From the NCBI GenBank assembly GCA_003155795.1, contig PMEM01000017.1, positions 1-63,404 on the forward strand: a stretch of DNA of 63,404 bases, read 5' to 3'. Numbering within the stretch: position 1 is the first letter of the stretch; each line of letters starts with the position of its first letter. The position numbers and the translations under genes were made by a program. The notes under the pieces are model-generated. The model did no database searches and had not been told where the DNA came from. It was given only the letters and a program-made list of their open reading frames with translations. This DNA is from Gemmatimonadota bacterium (lineage in GTDB: Bacteria > Gemmatimonadota > Gemmatimonadetes > Gemmatimonadales > Gemmatimonadaceae). Positions 39,244 to 48,316 of the stretch are shown here, piece by piece.

Positions 39244-40791
39244 GTGACGGCTGAAAGGATTCTCATTCTCGATTTTGGCTCGCAATTCACGCAGCTGATT
39301 GCACGGAGGGTGCGCGAAGCGAAAGTGTACTGCGAGATTCATCCGCCAACGCGCACCACCGACTGGGTACGAGAATGGGCCCCCTCGGGAATAATCCTGA
39401 GCGGCGGTCCAAACTCAGTGTACGGAGATGCCGCGCCGACCGCGGACCCGGCACTGCTTGACATGGCTCCGGTGCTTGGTATCTGCTACGGTATGCAGCT
39501 CATTGCACAACTGTCCGGTGCTTCGGTACTGAGCGCAGGCAGGCGTGAATATGGGAGAGCAGAAGTCTGCGTCACCGAGCCGGATGCACTTTTCTCCGGT
39601 TTCGATCCGGGAGAATGCCTCCAGGCATGGATGAGCCATGGTGACCACGTCGAATCTCCGCCGGATGGTTTTGTCGTCACCGCGAAGAGTCGTACAAATC
39701 CAGTGACCGCGTTCAGGCATGTCACGCGCCCGATTTACGGAGTGCAATTTCATCCTGAGGTCGCGCACACACCGCGCGGAACCGAACTGATCAGAAACTT
39801 CCTCTTCAGGATCTGCGGCGTGCATCCGGACTGGACTCCCGGCTCGTTCGTCGATCGCGAAGTGACGCGTATCCGCGAGCTCGTTGGCGATGCAAGAGTG
39901 ATCTGTGGACTCTCCGGCGGTGTGGATTCATCCGTCGCAGCCGCCCTGGTGCATCGCGCGATCGGTGATCAGCTCACGTGCATCTTCGTCGATACCGGAT
40001 TGCTTCGGCTCAACGAGCGTGAGCAGGTCGAGCGCACATTCCGGGCGCACATGGGTGTCAATCTCGTAACCATTGATGCAGGCGATGCTTTCCTGAGTGC
40101 TCTCGCCGGCGTCGAAGATCCCGAAAAGAAGCGGAAGATCATTGGACATACTTTCATCGACGTGTTCGAGGCGGCCGCGGAAAACGTTGGGGACAACGTT
40201 CGATTTCTGGTACAGGGAACGCTGTACCCTGATGTCATCGAGTCATTCTCCCCGACGGGTGGAGCGTCTGTTACAATCAAGACGCATCACAACGTCGGCG
40301 GGTTGAAGAGCGAAATGAAGTTCGCGCTCATCGAGCCGCTGCGCGAACTGTTCAAGGATGAAGTTCGCAACGTTGGCCGCGAGCTCGGACTCCCGGAAGA
40401 GATGGTGGGACGTCATCCATTTCCAGGGCCGGGGCTGGCAATCCGCATCCTCGGCGACGTTACACCCGAGAAGCTCACGCTGCTTCGCAAGGCCGACGCG
40501 GTGTATCTCGAAGAGATCCGCGCTGCAGGATTGTACGACGTGATCTGGCAGGCATTCGCGGTGCTCCTTCCAATCAGAAGCGTCGGTGTCATGGGTGACG
40601 AGAGAACATACGAGAACGTTCTCGCGTTGCGCGCTGTTACAAGCAGTGATGGTATGACTGCCGACTGGTACCCATTCCCGTATGACGTTCTCGGCCGCAT
40701 CTCGAACCGTATAATGAATGAGATACGCGGGATCAACCGCGTTGCCTACGACGTCAGCTCGAAACCTCCAGCCACGATCGAGTGGGAATGA
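39244..40791 (+). CDS. guaA: GMP synthase (glutamine-hydrolysing)
   Basis: 515 aa. Converts XMP to GMP. The N-terminal class I amidotransferase has the nucleophile in [11 protein letters not shown] near residue 81 and the His/Glu in [13 protein letters not shown] near 171. The ATP-PPase P-loop is [16 protein letters not shown] near 225, followed by the GMPS dimerisation domain ending PPATIEWE, an exact family terminus. Starts at GTG 39244. The other purine genes lie in a separate minus-strand cluster about 10 kb away. Confidence 0.97.
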   Translation: MTAERILILDFGSQFTQLIARRVREAKVYCEIHPPTRTTDWVREWAPSGIILSGGPNSVYGDAAPTADPALLDMAPVLGICYGMQLIAQLSGASVLSAGRREYGRAEVCVTEPDALFSGFDPGECLQAWMSHGDHVESPPDGFVVTAKSRTNPVTAFRHVTRPIYGVQFHPEVAHTPRGTELIRNFLFRICGVHPDWTPGSFVDREVTRIRELVGDARVICGLSGGVDSSVAAALVHRAIGDQLTCIFVDTGLLRLNEREQVERTFRAHMGVNLVTIDAGDAFLSALAGVEDPEKKRKIIGHTFIDVFEAAAENVGDNVRFLVQGTLYPDVIESFSPTGGASVTIKTHHNVGGLKSEMKFALIEPLRELFKDEVRNVGRELGLPEEMVGRHPFPGPGLAIRILGDVTPEKLTLLRKADAVYLEEIRAAGLYDVIWQAFAVLLPIRSVGVMGDERTYENVLALRAVTSSDGMTADWYPFPYDVLGRISNRIMNEIRGINRVAYDVSSKPPATIEWE

Positions 40792-40813
40792 TTAATTTCG
40801 CGGGCCATATCGT

Positions 40814-41842
40814 ATGGCGATGAAGAAGATCGGCTTTCTGTCGTTCGGCCACTGGACCGCGTCTTCACAATCGCAAACGCGATCGGCATCCGACGCACTG
40901 CTCCAATCCATAGATCTCGCGGTAGCGGCCGAGGCGCTGGGCGCCGACGGCGCGTATTTTCGAGTTCACCATTTCGCGCGGCAGCTCGCTTCGCCCTTCC
41001 CGCTTCTGGCGGCCGTCGGCGCGCGAACCAGTCGTATCGAGATCGGCACTGCTGTCATCGACATGCGCTACGAGAATCCATTCTACATGGTGGAGGACTC
41101 GGGAGCGGCCGACGTCATTGCTGGCGGGCGGCTGCAGTTGGGGATCAGCCGCGGCTCACCGGAGCAGGTAATCGATGGCTGGCGGTATTTCGGCTACAAC
41201 CCGTCTGAAGGACAGACTGACGCTGACATGGGCAGGCGCCATGCGGAGGTATTCCTCGACCTGTTGCGTGGCGAGGGGTTTGCACAGCCGAGCCCGCGGC
41301 CGATGTTTTCAAATCCACCTGGACTGCTGCGGATCGAGCCGCATTCGGAGGGCTTGCGCGATCGCATCTGGTGGGGCGCCGGATCCAACGCAACTGCAGC
41401 ATGGGCGGCAAAGCTCGGCATGAATTTGCAGAGCTCGACGCTCAAGAATGATGAGACCGGCGAGCCATTCCATGTCCAGCAGGCCGCGCAGATCCGCGCG
41501 TTCCGCGCTGCGTGGAAGGAGGCCGGACATGCGCGCGAGCCGCGTGTCTCCGTCAGTCGCAGCATCTTTCCGCTCGTCACCGATAGAGATCGCGCGTACT
41601 TTGGGCACGAGGGCGCGGATGCGGACCAGATCGGCAACATCGATGAGAAGACGCGCGCGATTTTCGGTCGGAGTTACGCGGCGGAGCCGGACTTACTCGT
41701 GGAGCAACTCAGGGGCGACGAGGCGATCGCTGCGGCTGACACGTTGTTGCTGACGGTACCGAACCAGCTTGGTGTCGAGTACAACGCGCATGTGATCGAG
41801 GCCGTTCTTACGCATATCGCGCCGGCGCTCGGTTGGCGCTGA
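40814..41842 (+). CDS. luciferase-like (LLM) flavin-dependent oxidoreductase
   Basis: 342 aa TIM-barrel flavoprotein of the bacterial luciferase superfamily (F420 or FMN dependent). It begins IGFLSFGHW, contains ALGADGAYFRVHHF, the RIEIGTAVIDMRYENPFYM region and the AGGRLQLGISRGSPEQ segment, all typical of LLM proteins. Substrate cannot be inferred. It is the last plus-strand gene before a hairpin facing a minus-strand gene; ATG 40820 is an alternative start. Confidence 0.88.
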   Translation: MAMKKIGFLSFGHWTASSQSQTRSASDALLQSIDLAVAAEALGADGAYFRVHHFARQLASPFPLLAAVGARTSRIEIGTAVIDMRYENPFYMVEDSGAADVIAGGRLQLGISRGSPEQVIDGWRYFGYNPSEGQTDADMGRRHAEVFLDLLRGEGFAQPSPRPMFSNPPGLLRIEPHSEGLRDRIWWGAGSNATAAWAAKLGMNLQSSTLKNDETGEPFHVQQAAQIRAFRAAWKEAGHAREPRVSVSRSIFPLVTDRDRAYFGHEGADADQIGNIDEKTRAIFGRSYAAEPDLLVEQLRGDEAIAAADTLLLTVPNQLGVEYNAHVIEAVLTHIAPALGWR

Positions 41843-41867
41843 CGCAAACGACGTGGATCATGACGCC

Positions 41868-41892
41868 AGCGCCCGAGCGATAGTCGGGCGCT
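41868..41892. terminator. hairpin between convergent LLM and EIIA genes
   Basis: Perfect 9-bp stem agcgcccga / tcgggcgct with a 7-base loop in the 79-base gap between two convergent genes. There is no clear T-run, so it may be a weak or Rho-assisted terminator. Confidence 0.6.
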
Positions 41893-41921
41893 AACTCGTC
41901 GACCACGCAGGAGAATAACTG

Positions 41922-42374
41922 TTAGACGCCTTTCTCCTTCAGCAGCGCCATGAACTGGGAAGGTTCTGTAAGCGCCGTCAGCCGTTCCGGCACGTCAGCT
42001 TCCTTGCTGAACTGCGCGATCTTCCCGAGGACAGGCAGATACTGGTTCGAGACCTCGAGGGGCGGGGCGACGATGAGGAAGAAATAATAAACCGGCTTCT
42101 CATCGATGGCCTTGAAGTCGACGCCGCCGGGCTTCCGTCCGAAGGCGACGCGGAGCTTGTTGACTACCAGCGACCGGCAATGCGGAATCGCGATTCCGTG
42201 TCCAATCCCGGTAGAGCCTAGATTCTCTCGGCGTTTGAGCATCTTGAACAGCATCCCTTCGGACTTTTCGTCCAGCTTCAGGAGCGAAATGAGCTCGCGA
42301 AGGATGTCGTCCTTGGTGTCGGCCTTGAGGTCGAGCGATATCGCGTCTTCGGAGAAGAACTCGCGTAATTCCAT
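41922..42374 (-). CDS. PTS EIIA domain protein (PtsN/fructose type)
   Basis: 150 aa from ATG 42374 (an in-frame start at 42428 is possible). Single EIIA domain with the phosphorylatable His in GIGHGIAIPHCRSL and the surrounding RRENLGSTG segment. It begins ELREFFSEDAISLDLKADTKDDILRELI. Such stand-alone EIIA proteins belong to regulatory PTS branches rather than sugar uptake; no HPr, EI or permease gene is in the window. Convergent with the LLM gene and divergent from dusB with about 70-115 bases between. Confidence 0.88.
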   Translation of the reverse strand: MELREFFSEDAISLDLKADTKDDILRELISLLKLDEKSEGMLFKMLKRRENLGSTGIGHGIAIPHCRSLVVNKLRVAFGRKPGGVDFKAIDEKPVYYFFLIVAPPLEVSNQYLPVLGKIAQFSKEADVPERLTALTEPSQFMALLKEKGV

Positions 42375-42488
42375 GTCGGTCGTTGCAAGCGGGGGCAAAC
42401 GTAGTGAACCGTCCAAGCTACGTTCCATCCACGCGAGAGTCAAATGCGCGCGTTGCCGGGGGCACCGGCGAACATTAGCTTGAAAGGG

Positions 42489-43538
42489 ATGCTCCGGGAC
42501 TTTCCCTTTCCGCTCCGCAAGGATACGCCGCTTTACCTGGCCCCAATGGCCGGTGTATCCGAGTCACCGTTCCGGCGAATCTGCCGGCGCTTTGGCGCGG
42601 ACGTAGTCGTCACCGAGTTCCTTTCTGCAGAAGCGATTCGCAGGGAGAACGAGGCGACGCTGGCCAAGCTGCGCTTTGGCGCGGACGAGCGGCCGATCGG
42701 CGTTCAGATATTCGGCGCCGATCCCGCTGCGATGGGCGATGCTGCGCGCCTCGTCTCCGACGTGTTCCAGCCCGAGTTCATAGACATCAATTTTGGATGC
42801 CCTGTGAAGAAAGTGGTGAAGCGGAACGGCGGGTCGGGATGTCTCAAGGATCTTGGTCTCGTCGAGTCGGTGATCCGCTCCGTATCCGCAGCGACGACGC
42901 TGCCCGTTACCGTCAAGATTCGCAGTGGCTGGAGCGAAGACATGCGCAATCCCGTTGAGATCGCTCTACGGTGTCAGGATGCGGGTGCGACGGTACTCAC
43001 GCTTCATCCGCGTACGCGAGCGCAGATGTACAGCGGTGCCGCGCGGTGGGATGAGATAGCGGCGGTGGTTGCTGCTCTGGATATTCCGGTACTTGGCAAC
43101 GGCGATATCAAGACGCCGGAAGACGCCGTAAAGATGGCGCGCCAGACAGGGTGCTCTGGCGTGATGATCGCGCGCGGATCATTCGGCCAGCCGTGGGTGT
43201 TCAACCAGACGCGCGATCTGCTCGAGGGCCGAGCCAAGAGTCCAGCACCACCAGTGAGCGATCGCTTTGCGATCGCACTGGAACACGCGCATATGGCAGA
43301 TGAGTTCGAACTGGATCCGCGCGGTGCGGCGGTAGAGTTCAGGAAGCATCTGGGATGGTACGTAAAGGGCTTGCCAGGCTCGGCGGATCTGCGCAAGCAG
43401 CTTTACGCGGTGCGGTCGGTTAGCGAGGTCGAGGCGATTTTCGGAGAGTACCTGCGCATGCCGTTTGGGATGGATAATGATGACACCGTCGAACAGTCCG
43501 ATGCAGCCACTAGCGACTCGGTCGCCGCGGCCGCGTAG
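42489..43538 (+). CDS. dusB: tRNA-dihydrouridine synthase (DusB type)
   Basis: 349 aa FMN enzyme reducing uridines in tRNA D-loops. LYLAPMAGVSESPFRRICR lies at residues 16-34, then the catalytic Cys region DINFGCPVKKVVKRNGGS, VTVKIRSGW, LHPRTRAQMYSG, and the FMN-phosphate loop NGDIKTPEDA with MIARGSFGQPWVF. The start is uncertain: ATG 42489 gives the usual short lead-in, but ATG 42444 is in frame. The Asp/Ala-rich tail overlaps the following GGDEF gene. Confidence 0.93.
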   Translation: MLRDFPFPLRKDTPLYLAPMAGVSESPFRRICRRFGADVVVTEFLSAEAIRRENEATLAKLRFGADERPIGVQIFGADPAAMGDAARLVSDVFQPEFIDINFGCPVKKVVKRNGGSGCLKDLGLVESVIRSVSAATTLPVTVKIRSGWSEDMRNPVEIALRCQDAGATVLTLHPRTRAQMYSGAARWDEIAAVVAALDIPVLGNGDIKTPEDAVKMARQTGCSGVMIARGSFGQPWVFNQTRDLLEGRAKSPAPPVSDRFAIALEHAHMADEFELDPRGAAVEFRKHLGWYVKGLPGSADLRKQLYAVRSVSEVEAIFGEYLRMPFGMDNDDTVEQSDAATSDSVAAAA

Positions 43539-44964
43539 CCCGGAGCCGCCGCCCTCGGCCGAGCGGACGCCGACCACGGACCTCCTCTCGGACGTCCGCG
43601 AGCTACTCGGTGGTGTGCAGGCGTCGCTGTGGGACGCGACCGACCCGAACGTCGCGCCGGTGCTTCTCGAATGCGTCAGCGCCGACACCGTTCCGCCCGA
43701 ACTCGATGAGAAGAGCGTTGGGCTGATCATGTGGGCGGCTCACCAGAAGGCCGGCGAGATGTGTACCGATGGCGAATGGGTCAGTTTTGCCGCGGCACCG
43801 CTGCCGTCGCAGAACGCGACGCGTCACGTACTGGCGGTGGCGGCCCCGGAACGCATGGAACTTCAGTTGCCAAGAGAACAACTGCGAAAGTGGCTACCGC
43901 GGCTCGCGCGCCGCCTGGCAACACTCCGTTCGCTTCTCGAAGCGCAGGCAACCGCAAGCCAGGGCGAGCGCAATGCAGACCTCCTGCTGCTGACGGCGAC
44001 TCAGCTGCAGGATCAACGGAGCATTGGTGATCTGGGCGCATCGCTGTGCACTGCGGCGGCGCACATGATGGGCACAAAGCGGGTTGCCCTGGTTCGCTGG
44101 AATCCGGCTCGTACGTCCGGTGAGGTCGCGTATTCGATCCGGGGACACATTGTGCCGACCGGGTCCGTGGTGACGCCTGAGAGCCAGGTGGGCGCCGCCT
44201 GCGTGGGCGATTATCCAGTTCTGATCGCCGATGCTCGTGACCGGACCAGAGGCTTCATCGTGTTTGGCGGCGACGAAGCGCAGCATGCACTCGGAGCGCT
44301 AGCAATCATCCCGCTCCGGGGGATGGAAGGGGTTATCGGAGCACTCGTGATGGAGAGCGAAGCCCCGATCCCGATCACGCCGACGATAGCCAAGAACCTT
44401 CGCTTGCTCGGCGTCATGGCCACCCACGCGCTCGAGACGGTTTGGGAGATCGAGGAGATCAACCAGCGAGCGCGTACTGATCCGCTCACGGGCCTTGCCA
44501 ACCGACAGCAGTTCGAGGAGCGCCTTTCCCGTATCGTCATGGAGACTGATCGTTTCGGCGGCTCGTCCACGCTGGTCATCATCGATATCGACCGCTTCAA
44601 ACAGGTAAATGACACCTACGGTCATCAGACTGGCGACGACGTGCTCAAGAAAGTGGCTGCGCTGCTGCAGGAAGGGGTTAGAAACGTGGATCTTTGCGCC
44701 AGATATGGCGGCGAAGAGATGGCGCTGCTTCTTCCGCAGACTGACCTGGTTGGCGGCTGCCAACTCGCAGAACGTCTTCGTAGCGCGGTCGGGGACAGGC
44801 CGTTCGTCATTGGCGGGCGCGAAATCAGCGTCACAATCTCGCTTGGTGTGGCCACCTATCCAGAGGGAGCACGGGATCGCGACGAACTCTTCAGCGCCGC
44901 TGACAAGGCGCTGTACGGCGCCAAGCGCGCAGGTAGGAACCAGGTTGCAACCGGCGGGCTATAA
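43477..44964 (+). CDS. GAF-like plus GGDEF diguanylate cyclase
   Basis: About 495 aa. A Pro/Arg-rich N-terminus, a first sensor-like region (about 35-140), a GAF-like domain (about 175-310, ending MATHALETVWEIEEIN) and a C-terminal GGDEF domain starting ARTDPLTGLANRQQFEERL. The active-site motif is GGEEM, with RNVD exactly five residues before it, a product-inhibition I-site. It likely makes c-di-GMP. The start is ambiguous (ATG 43477, 43480 or 43501); all overlap the dusB 3' end by 38-62 bases, unusual here and hinting that the true start may be later. Confidence 0.88.
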   Translation: MMTPSNSPMQPLATRSPRPRSPEPPPSAERTPTTDLLSDVRELLGGVQASLWDATDPNVAPVLLECVSADTVPPELDEKSVGLIMWAAHQKAGEMCTDGEWVSFAAAPLPSQNATRHVLAVAAPERMELQLPREQLRKWLPRLARRLATLRSLLEAQATASQGERNADLLLLTATQLQDQRSIGDLGASLCTAAAHMMGTKRVALVRWNPARTSGEVAYSIRGHIVPTGSVVTPESQVGAACVGDYPVLIADARDRTRGFIVFGGDEAQHALGALAIIPLRGMEGVIGALVMESEAPIPITPTIAKNLRLLGVMATHALETVWEIEEINQRARTDPLTGLANRQQFEERLSRIVMETDRFGGSSTLVIIDIDRFKQVNDTYGHQTGDDVLKKVAALLQEGVRNVDLCARYGGEEMALLLPQTDLVGGCQLAERLRSAVGDRPFVIGGREISVTISLGVATYPEGARDRDELFSAADKALYGAKRAGRNQVATGGL

Positions 44965-45089
44965 CGTTATTGGGTAGTGTTTTAAGTACCCTGACATAAA
45001 GTGCTTTCGAAGCGATTCCGGCTGTCAAACCGCTGGCGCCAATCACCCCCGTGGAACCGGGGCTTCCATACGGTGTTATCATTACTCAC

Positions 45090-45454
45090 GGGGGCGACCG
45101 GCTTCGACGGGGTTGGTGAAGCTGTGGCCGCGTGCCGAGGTTCCTGGAACCTCGTAAAAAAATCTGGGAATTTTCACAACTGCCAACGATAACTTGGCCC
45201 TGGCTGCGTAACTCGCTGTAAAGCGGTTACTGCACCTGCCTGAATCGGAGCGCTCCTGACGCGCCGACCAGGTATTGCAAATTCGGGATAGCGGTTGGGG
45301 GCGGTCTCCCTTCGATCACGAAATTCCAGAGACCTTGTCTGATCGTAGCCCCGCCTTCCGGGTCGCGATCGGAGAGACAAAAAAGCGAAGGCTACGCACG
45401 TAGATGCTGTGGTGAATCTTGCTTCGGACCGGGGTTCGAATCCCCGCGCCTCCA
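45090..45454 (+). ncRNA. ssrA: tmRNA
   Basis: Transfer-messenger RNA that rescues stalled ribosomes. The 5' end gggggcgaccggcttcgacg and the 3' T-arm plus acceptor ggttcgaatccccgcgcctcc pair to form the tRNA-like acceptor stem. The tag frame starts at GCC 45182 and reads ANDNLALAA with TAA at 45209-45211, a standard degradation tag. The 3' CCA is not encoded (cctccactt follows), so it must be added by tRNA nucleotidyltransferase. A TATCAT at 45077-45082 could be its -10 box. Open frames called across it on either strand are spurious. Confidence 0.95.
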
Positions 45455-45467
45455 CTTTCTCAGAAAC

Positions 45468-45501
45468 GCCGATTACGGGTCAGACCGTAGTCGGCTTTTT
45501 T
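45468..45501 (+). terminator. ssrA terminator, overlapping the end of the convergent gene
   Basis: 11-bp stem gccgattacgg / ccgtagtcggc (one G-T pair) with a 6-base loop, followed by six Ts. The hairpin overlaps the last codons and stop of the minus-strand flippase gene (stop at 45480-45482). Confidence 0.9.
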
Positions 45502-46469
45502 GCCTTTCTGCGGAAGATGAATTCCGGGGCGAGTGCGACACCTATGATGGTCGTCGGGATGATTTGCAACGCCTGAATCAGAACGGCGACACCGACCGCG
45601 TTCGCCTCGAGGGTCCCGAACGGGGCGGTTGCGAGCGCGTATGCGAATTGAAAAAATCCCACGTTCCCGGGCGTCGCCCGGACGATAAGCGAGACGTTGA
45701 CAGCCAGCATGGCGGCCAGGCTTCCCTGGAGCGGGAGATGGATATGTGCGGCTCTTGCGGCATAGGCAAATGTTGCCAGCTGCCCGGCCCACGCGATAAT
45801 CGTGAGGAGTAGCAGCGGGACCATTCGCTTTCCCGTTGCGAGTTCGCGCATGCTGCCGCCAAACTCCCGGAGCCATCGGAGGGCCCGTGCGCGCCACCCG
45901 CGCGGTTGCGAGCGCCGTTCGGGCACGTGCTCCGGCTCGGCGTCCGGCGCCGTTCTGGCAAGCCATATGAGCCCGACGGTAATTGCAATCAGCGCAATCA
46001 AGACTGGCCACCGTAACACCTCGAACTCGGCAGGCAGCGTGAATACAGCGAGCCCGACAGCGAGCATGACGATGAAGCCAATCGGGTCGAACAAGCGGTC
46101 GAGCGCCGCTGTTGCGAGTACACGCGACGCAGGCACGCCACTGGATCGAGTAACGAACACAATCCGTGCAGCGTCGCCGCCGCTGGCAACCAGCACATTG
46201 TTGAGGCCGGCTCCGGCGAAGGTCGCGCGCATGCAAAGGGCGAGGGACGGTGAGCCGACCGCACGCAGGAGTATCCACCAACGCACGCCGCGCACGACGA
46301 GACTGAGCAGGTTTACGGCAAGCGCCGCGAGGAGCAATGGGCGCGACGCATTTATCATCGCATGCCACGCCTGACCCCAGTCTACCTTACGAGCAAAAAT
46401 GATCAGCAGTACAATGATCGCGGCAGATAGCGCCAGGCGTACCAGCCTGCCCACCTTCGACTTATTCAT
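45480..46469 (-). CDS. lysylphosphatidylglycerol-synthase-TM / UPF0104 flippase-like membrane protein
   Basis: 329 aa with about 8 TM helices. It has the UPF0104/AglD-type pattern: RGVRWWILLRAVG near residue 62, FAGAGLNNVLVASGGDAARI near 84, ALDRLFDPIGF, and a late VNVSLIVRATPGNVGFFQFAY segment. Relatives move lipid-linked products or aminoacyl-lipids across membranes. It is the last gene of the minus-strand cluster, overlapping the deacetylase start by ATGA. With the neighbouring deacetylase and glycosyltransferase it suggests a cell-surface glycolipid or polysaccharide function. Confidence 0.85.
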   Translation of the reverse strand: MNKSKVGRLVRLALSAAIIVLLIIFARKVDWGQAWHAMINASRPLLLAALAVNLLSLVVRGVRWWILLRAVGSPSLALCMRATFAGAGLNNVLVASGGDAARIVFVTRSSGVPASRVLATAALDRLFDPIGFIVMLAVGLAVFTLPAEFEVLRWPVLIALIAITVGLIWLARTAPDAEPEHVPERRSQPRGWRARALRWLREFGGSMRELATGKRMVPLLLLTIIAWAGQLATFAYAARAAHIHLPLQGSLAAMLAVNVSLIVRATPGNVGFFQFAYALATAPFGTLEANAVGVAVLIQALQIIPTTIIGVALAPEFIFRRKAKKPTTV

Positions 46470-47152
46470 CTGGGGAGAGTGGCGAAGCTGTAGCCTCGTT
46501 GGTGAAGCTCGCTGACGATCGTTGGTATAGCCGCAGCGGTCTGGGTACGGTCTCCCACCGGATCATATCCGTCACCGTCATGTAGCAGAAGGATATAACC
46601 AGGGCGCGCACCATCTACAGTTCTCTTCGCGATTGCTTCCGCGCCGGGCAAGTCTGTATCCCAAACTCCGAGCGACCAGCCGACGGTTTTTTGTCCCATG
46701 GAGCGTGCGATTGGGGTGACCCAGGGGCTTCGGAAGCCGTGTGGCGCTCTGAAGAAAGTCGGAGTCACCCCACACGCCGCTTCAATGGCGCGCTTTCCGC
46801 GACCGATATCGTCGCGGACGTACGAAATTCCGCGAAAGTGCAGCTTGCGGTGAAAGTATCCGTGGTTGCCAATCTGATGACCTTCAGCCGCAGCGCGACG
46901 CGCGATGTCGGGCCATCGCTCGACATGTCGACCGAGAAAGAAGAACGTCACCTTTACGTTTGCCCGCTCGAGCGCGTCGAGGATCAGCGGCGTCGCATAG
47001 GGATTTGGCCCGTCATCGAAGGTCAGCGATACGTCATGAGCGGCCGTGGGCAGCTGGTGCAGGACGGATCCAAAGACGGGACTGTTTCTATAGAATGCCC
47101 CGTACGCGGCCGTCCCCGTCGCGGCAAGCGCGGCCGCTACGGGGAGGATCAT
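46466..47152 (-). CDS. polysaccharide deacetylase (NodB/CE4)
   Basis: 228 aa. N-terminal membrane anchor or signal (LPVAAALAATGTAAYG), then the CE4 catalytic domain: motif 1 TFDDGPN near residue 46, motif 2 GNHGYFHRKL near 95 (the second His of the usual HxxxH/D pair is present), motif 3 RAPHGFRSPW near 135, and motif 5 LLLHDGDG near 197. It removes N-acetyl or other acyl groups from a polysaccharide or glycolipid outside the cytoplasm. It overlaps both neighbours by ATGA. Confidence 0.92.
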   Translation of the reverse strand: MILPVAAALAATGTAAYGAFYRNSPVFGSVLHQLPTAAHDVSLTFDDGPNPYATPLILDALERANVKVTFFFLGRHVERWPDIARRAAAEGHQIGNHGYFHRKLHFRGISYVRDDIGRGKRAIEAACGVTPTFFRAPHGFRSPWVTPIARSMGQKTVGWSLGVWDTDLPGAEAIAKRTVDGARPGYILLLHDGDGYDPVGDRTQTAAAIPTIVSELHQRGYSFATLPR

Positions 47153-48282
47153 GCCGCCGCTGATCGCCGCGCGAGAACGCTATCGTATTGTTCCAGGACG
47201 GACCGCGTGACGCGCGGCCAGGAGTACTGCTCGGCTTCGCGGCGACCAGTTTTCCCGAGGCGCGTTCGCAGCGTCTCATCGTCAAGGAGTGTGACCATCG
47301 CGTCTGCGAGCGCATCACGATCGCCGCACGGCACCATAAGGGCTTCGCGTCCGTTCTTTACGACGTCCCTGAAGCCAAGTATGTCGGAGCAGACAACCGG
47401 CGTTTCGCAGGCCATCGACTCGAGCAATGTGATTCCGAAAGACGCCTTTGTAGTGGGGCACGCGTACATTGCCGCGTGCGCATAATAGCTGGGACGCTCC
47501 TTCAGCACCGAACCGACGAAAGTGATGTCCGGGTCGCCAGCAGCAGCACGATAGTAGTGTTTGCGCAAGGGCCCGTCGCCAACGACAACAAGTTGCGCTT
47601 CGCGACCCTTGCCGCGTACGCGTTTGAATGAATCGATCAGCGTAGTGAGACCGTTCCGCGGGTCGAACCGGCCGAGGAACAGAACTGCCGGTACATCTCG
47701 ACGCATACCCGGAGGAAACGGTGCGTGCGGGTTGAAGAGATTGACATCGATTCCGTTGGGAATGATTGTCCAGTCGGCTTCGAAATATCGATCCAGCGCG
47801 ATCGTTGTGGAGTGTGAGACGGCGATTGCGACGTCGAGCATGTCCAACCGTCTCTGGAAATACTTGCGGCCGAGTTGATAACCGAGCGACTTGTCGAAGT
47901 ACGTGTGGAAGGTGCCGACGACCGGACACTCGGCTTCTTCGATCGCTAGCATTGGAAGAATCGGGCTGAGCGGCGAATGCACGTGGACGATATCGTAACG
48001 ACCGTCATGCAGTACACGCCGCACGTCCTTGCGAAGCGACAAACCGACCGTAATGCGCGCCTGAGATCCATTGGCGTAGATCGGCTGGCTTCGGCCGATG
48101 CGTATCACTCCTGGCTCCGGGACAGCGCCAGGCAGGTTGGAGGTGATGATGTCTACATGATGCCCGAGTTTTCGCGCCTCACGTGCGAAGAAGTGTACGT
48201 GCTCGCAGATACCGCCGAGGTGCGGATAGTAATACTCCGTGACCAGGGCGATCCTGAGCGGACGCGATGGCGTGAGGCTCAG
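47149..48282 (-). CDS. GT4-family glycosyltransferase, non-canonical start
   Basis: GT-B glycosyltransferase of about 377 aa. The C-terminal half has VLFLGRFDPRNGL, the donor-site ASFGITLLESMACETPVVCSD and GDRDALADAM. The first ATG/GTG/TTG in frame is GTG 48108 (319 aa), but that would delete the first Rossmann strand. Upstream in the same frame the DNA reads PLRIALVTEYYYPHLGG and then EHVHFFAREARKLGHH, the proper GT4 N-terminus, back to a stop at 48339. No ATG, GTG or TTG occurs there, so a CTG (48282 is my choice) or another rare start, or a base error, must be assumed. Sugar and acceptor unknown. Confidence 0.8.
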   Translation of the reverse strand: MSLTPSRPLRIALVTEYYYPHLGGICEHVHFFAREARKLGHHVDIITSNLPGAVPEPGVIRIGRSQPIYANGSQARITVGLSLRKDVRRVLHDGRYDIVHVHSPLSPILPMLAIEEAECPVVGTFHTYFDKSLGYQLGRKYFQRRLDMLDVAIAVSHSTTIALDRYFEADWTIIPNGIDVNLFNPHAPFPPGMRRDVPAVLFLGRFDPRNGLTTLIDSFKRVRGKGREAQLVVVGDGPLRKHYYRAAAGDPDITFVGSVLKERPSYYAHAAMYACPTTKASFGITLLESMACETPVVCSDILGFRDVVKNGREALMVPCGDRDALADAMVTLLDDETLRTRLGKTGRREAEQYSWPRVTRSVLEQYDSVLARRSAAA

Positions 48283-48316
48283 AACGGGGCCGGCGATGGC
48301 CGACGCGGAGAGTGCG

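Noticed and set aside
45174..45455. Minus-strand 93-residue frame
   Set aside because: It is entirely antisense to tmRNA; spurious hits of this type to ssrA are well known.
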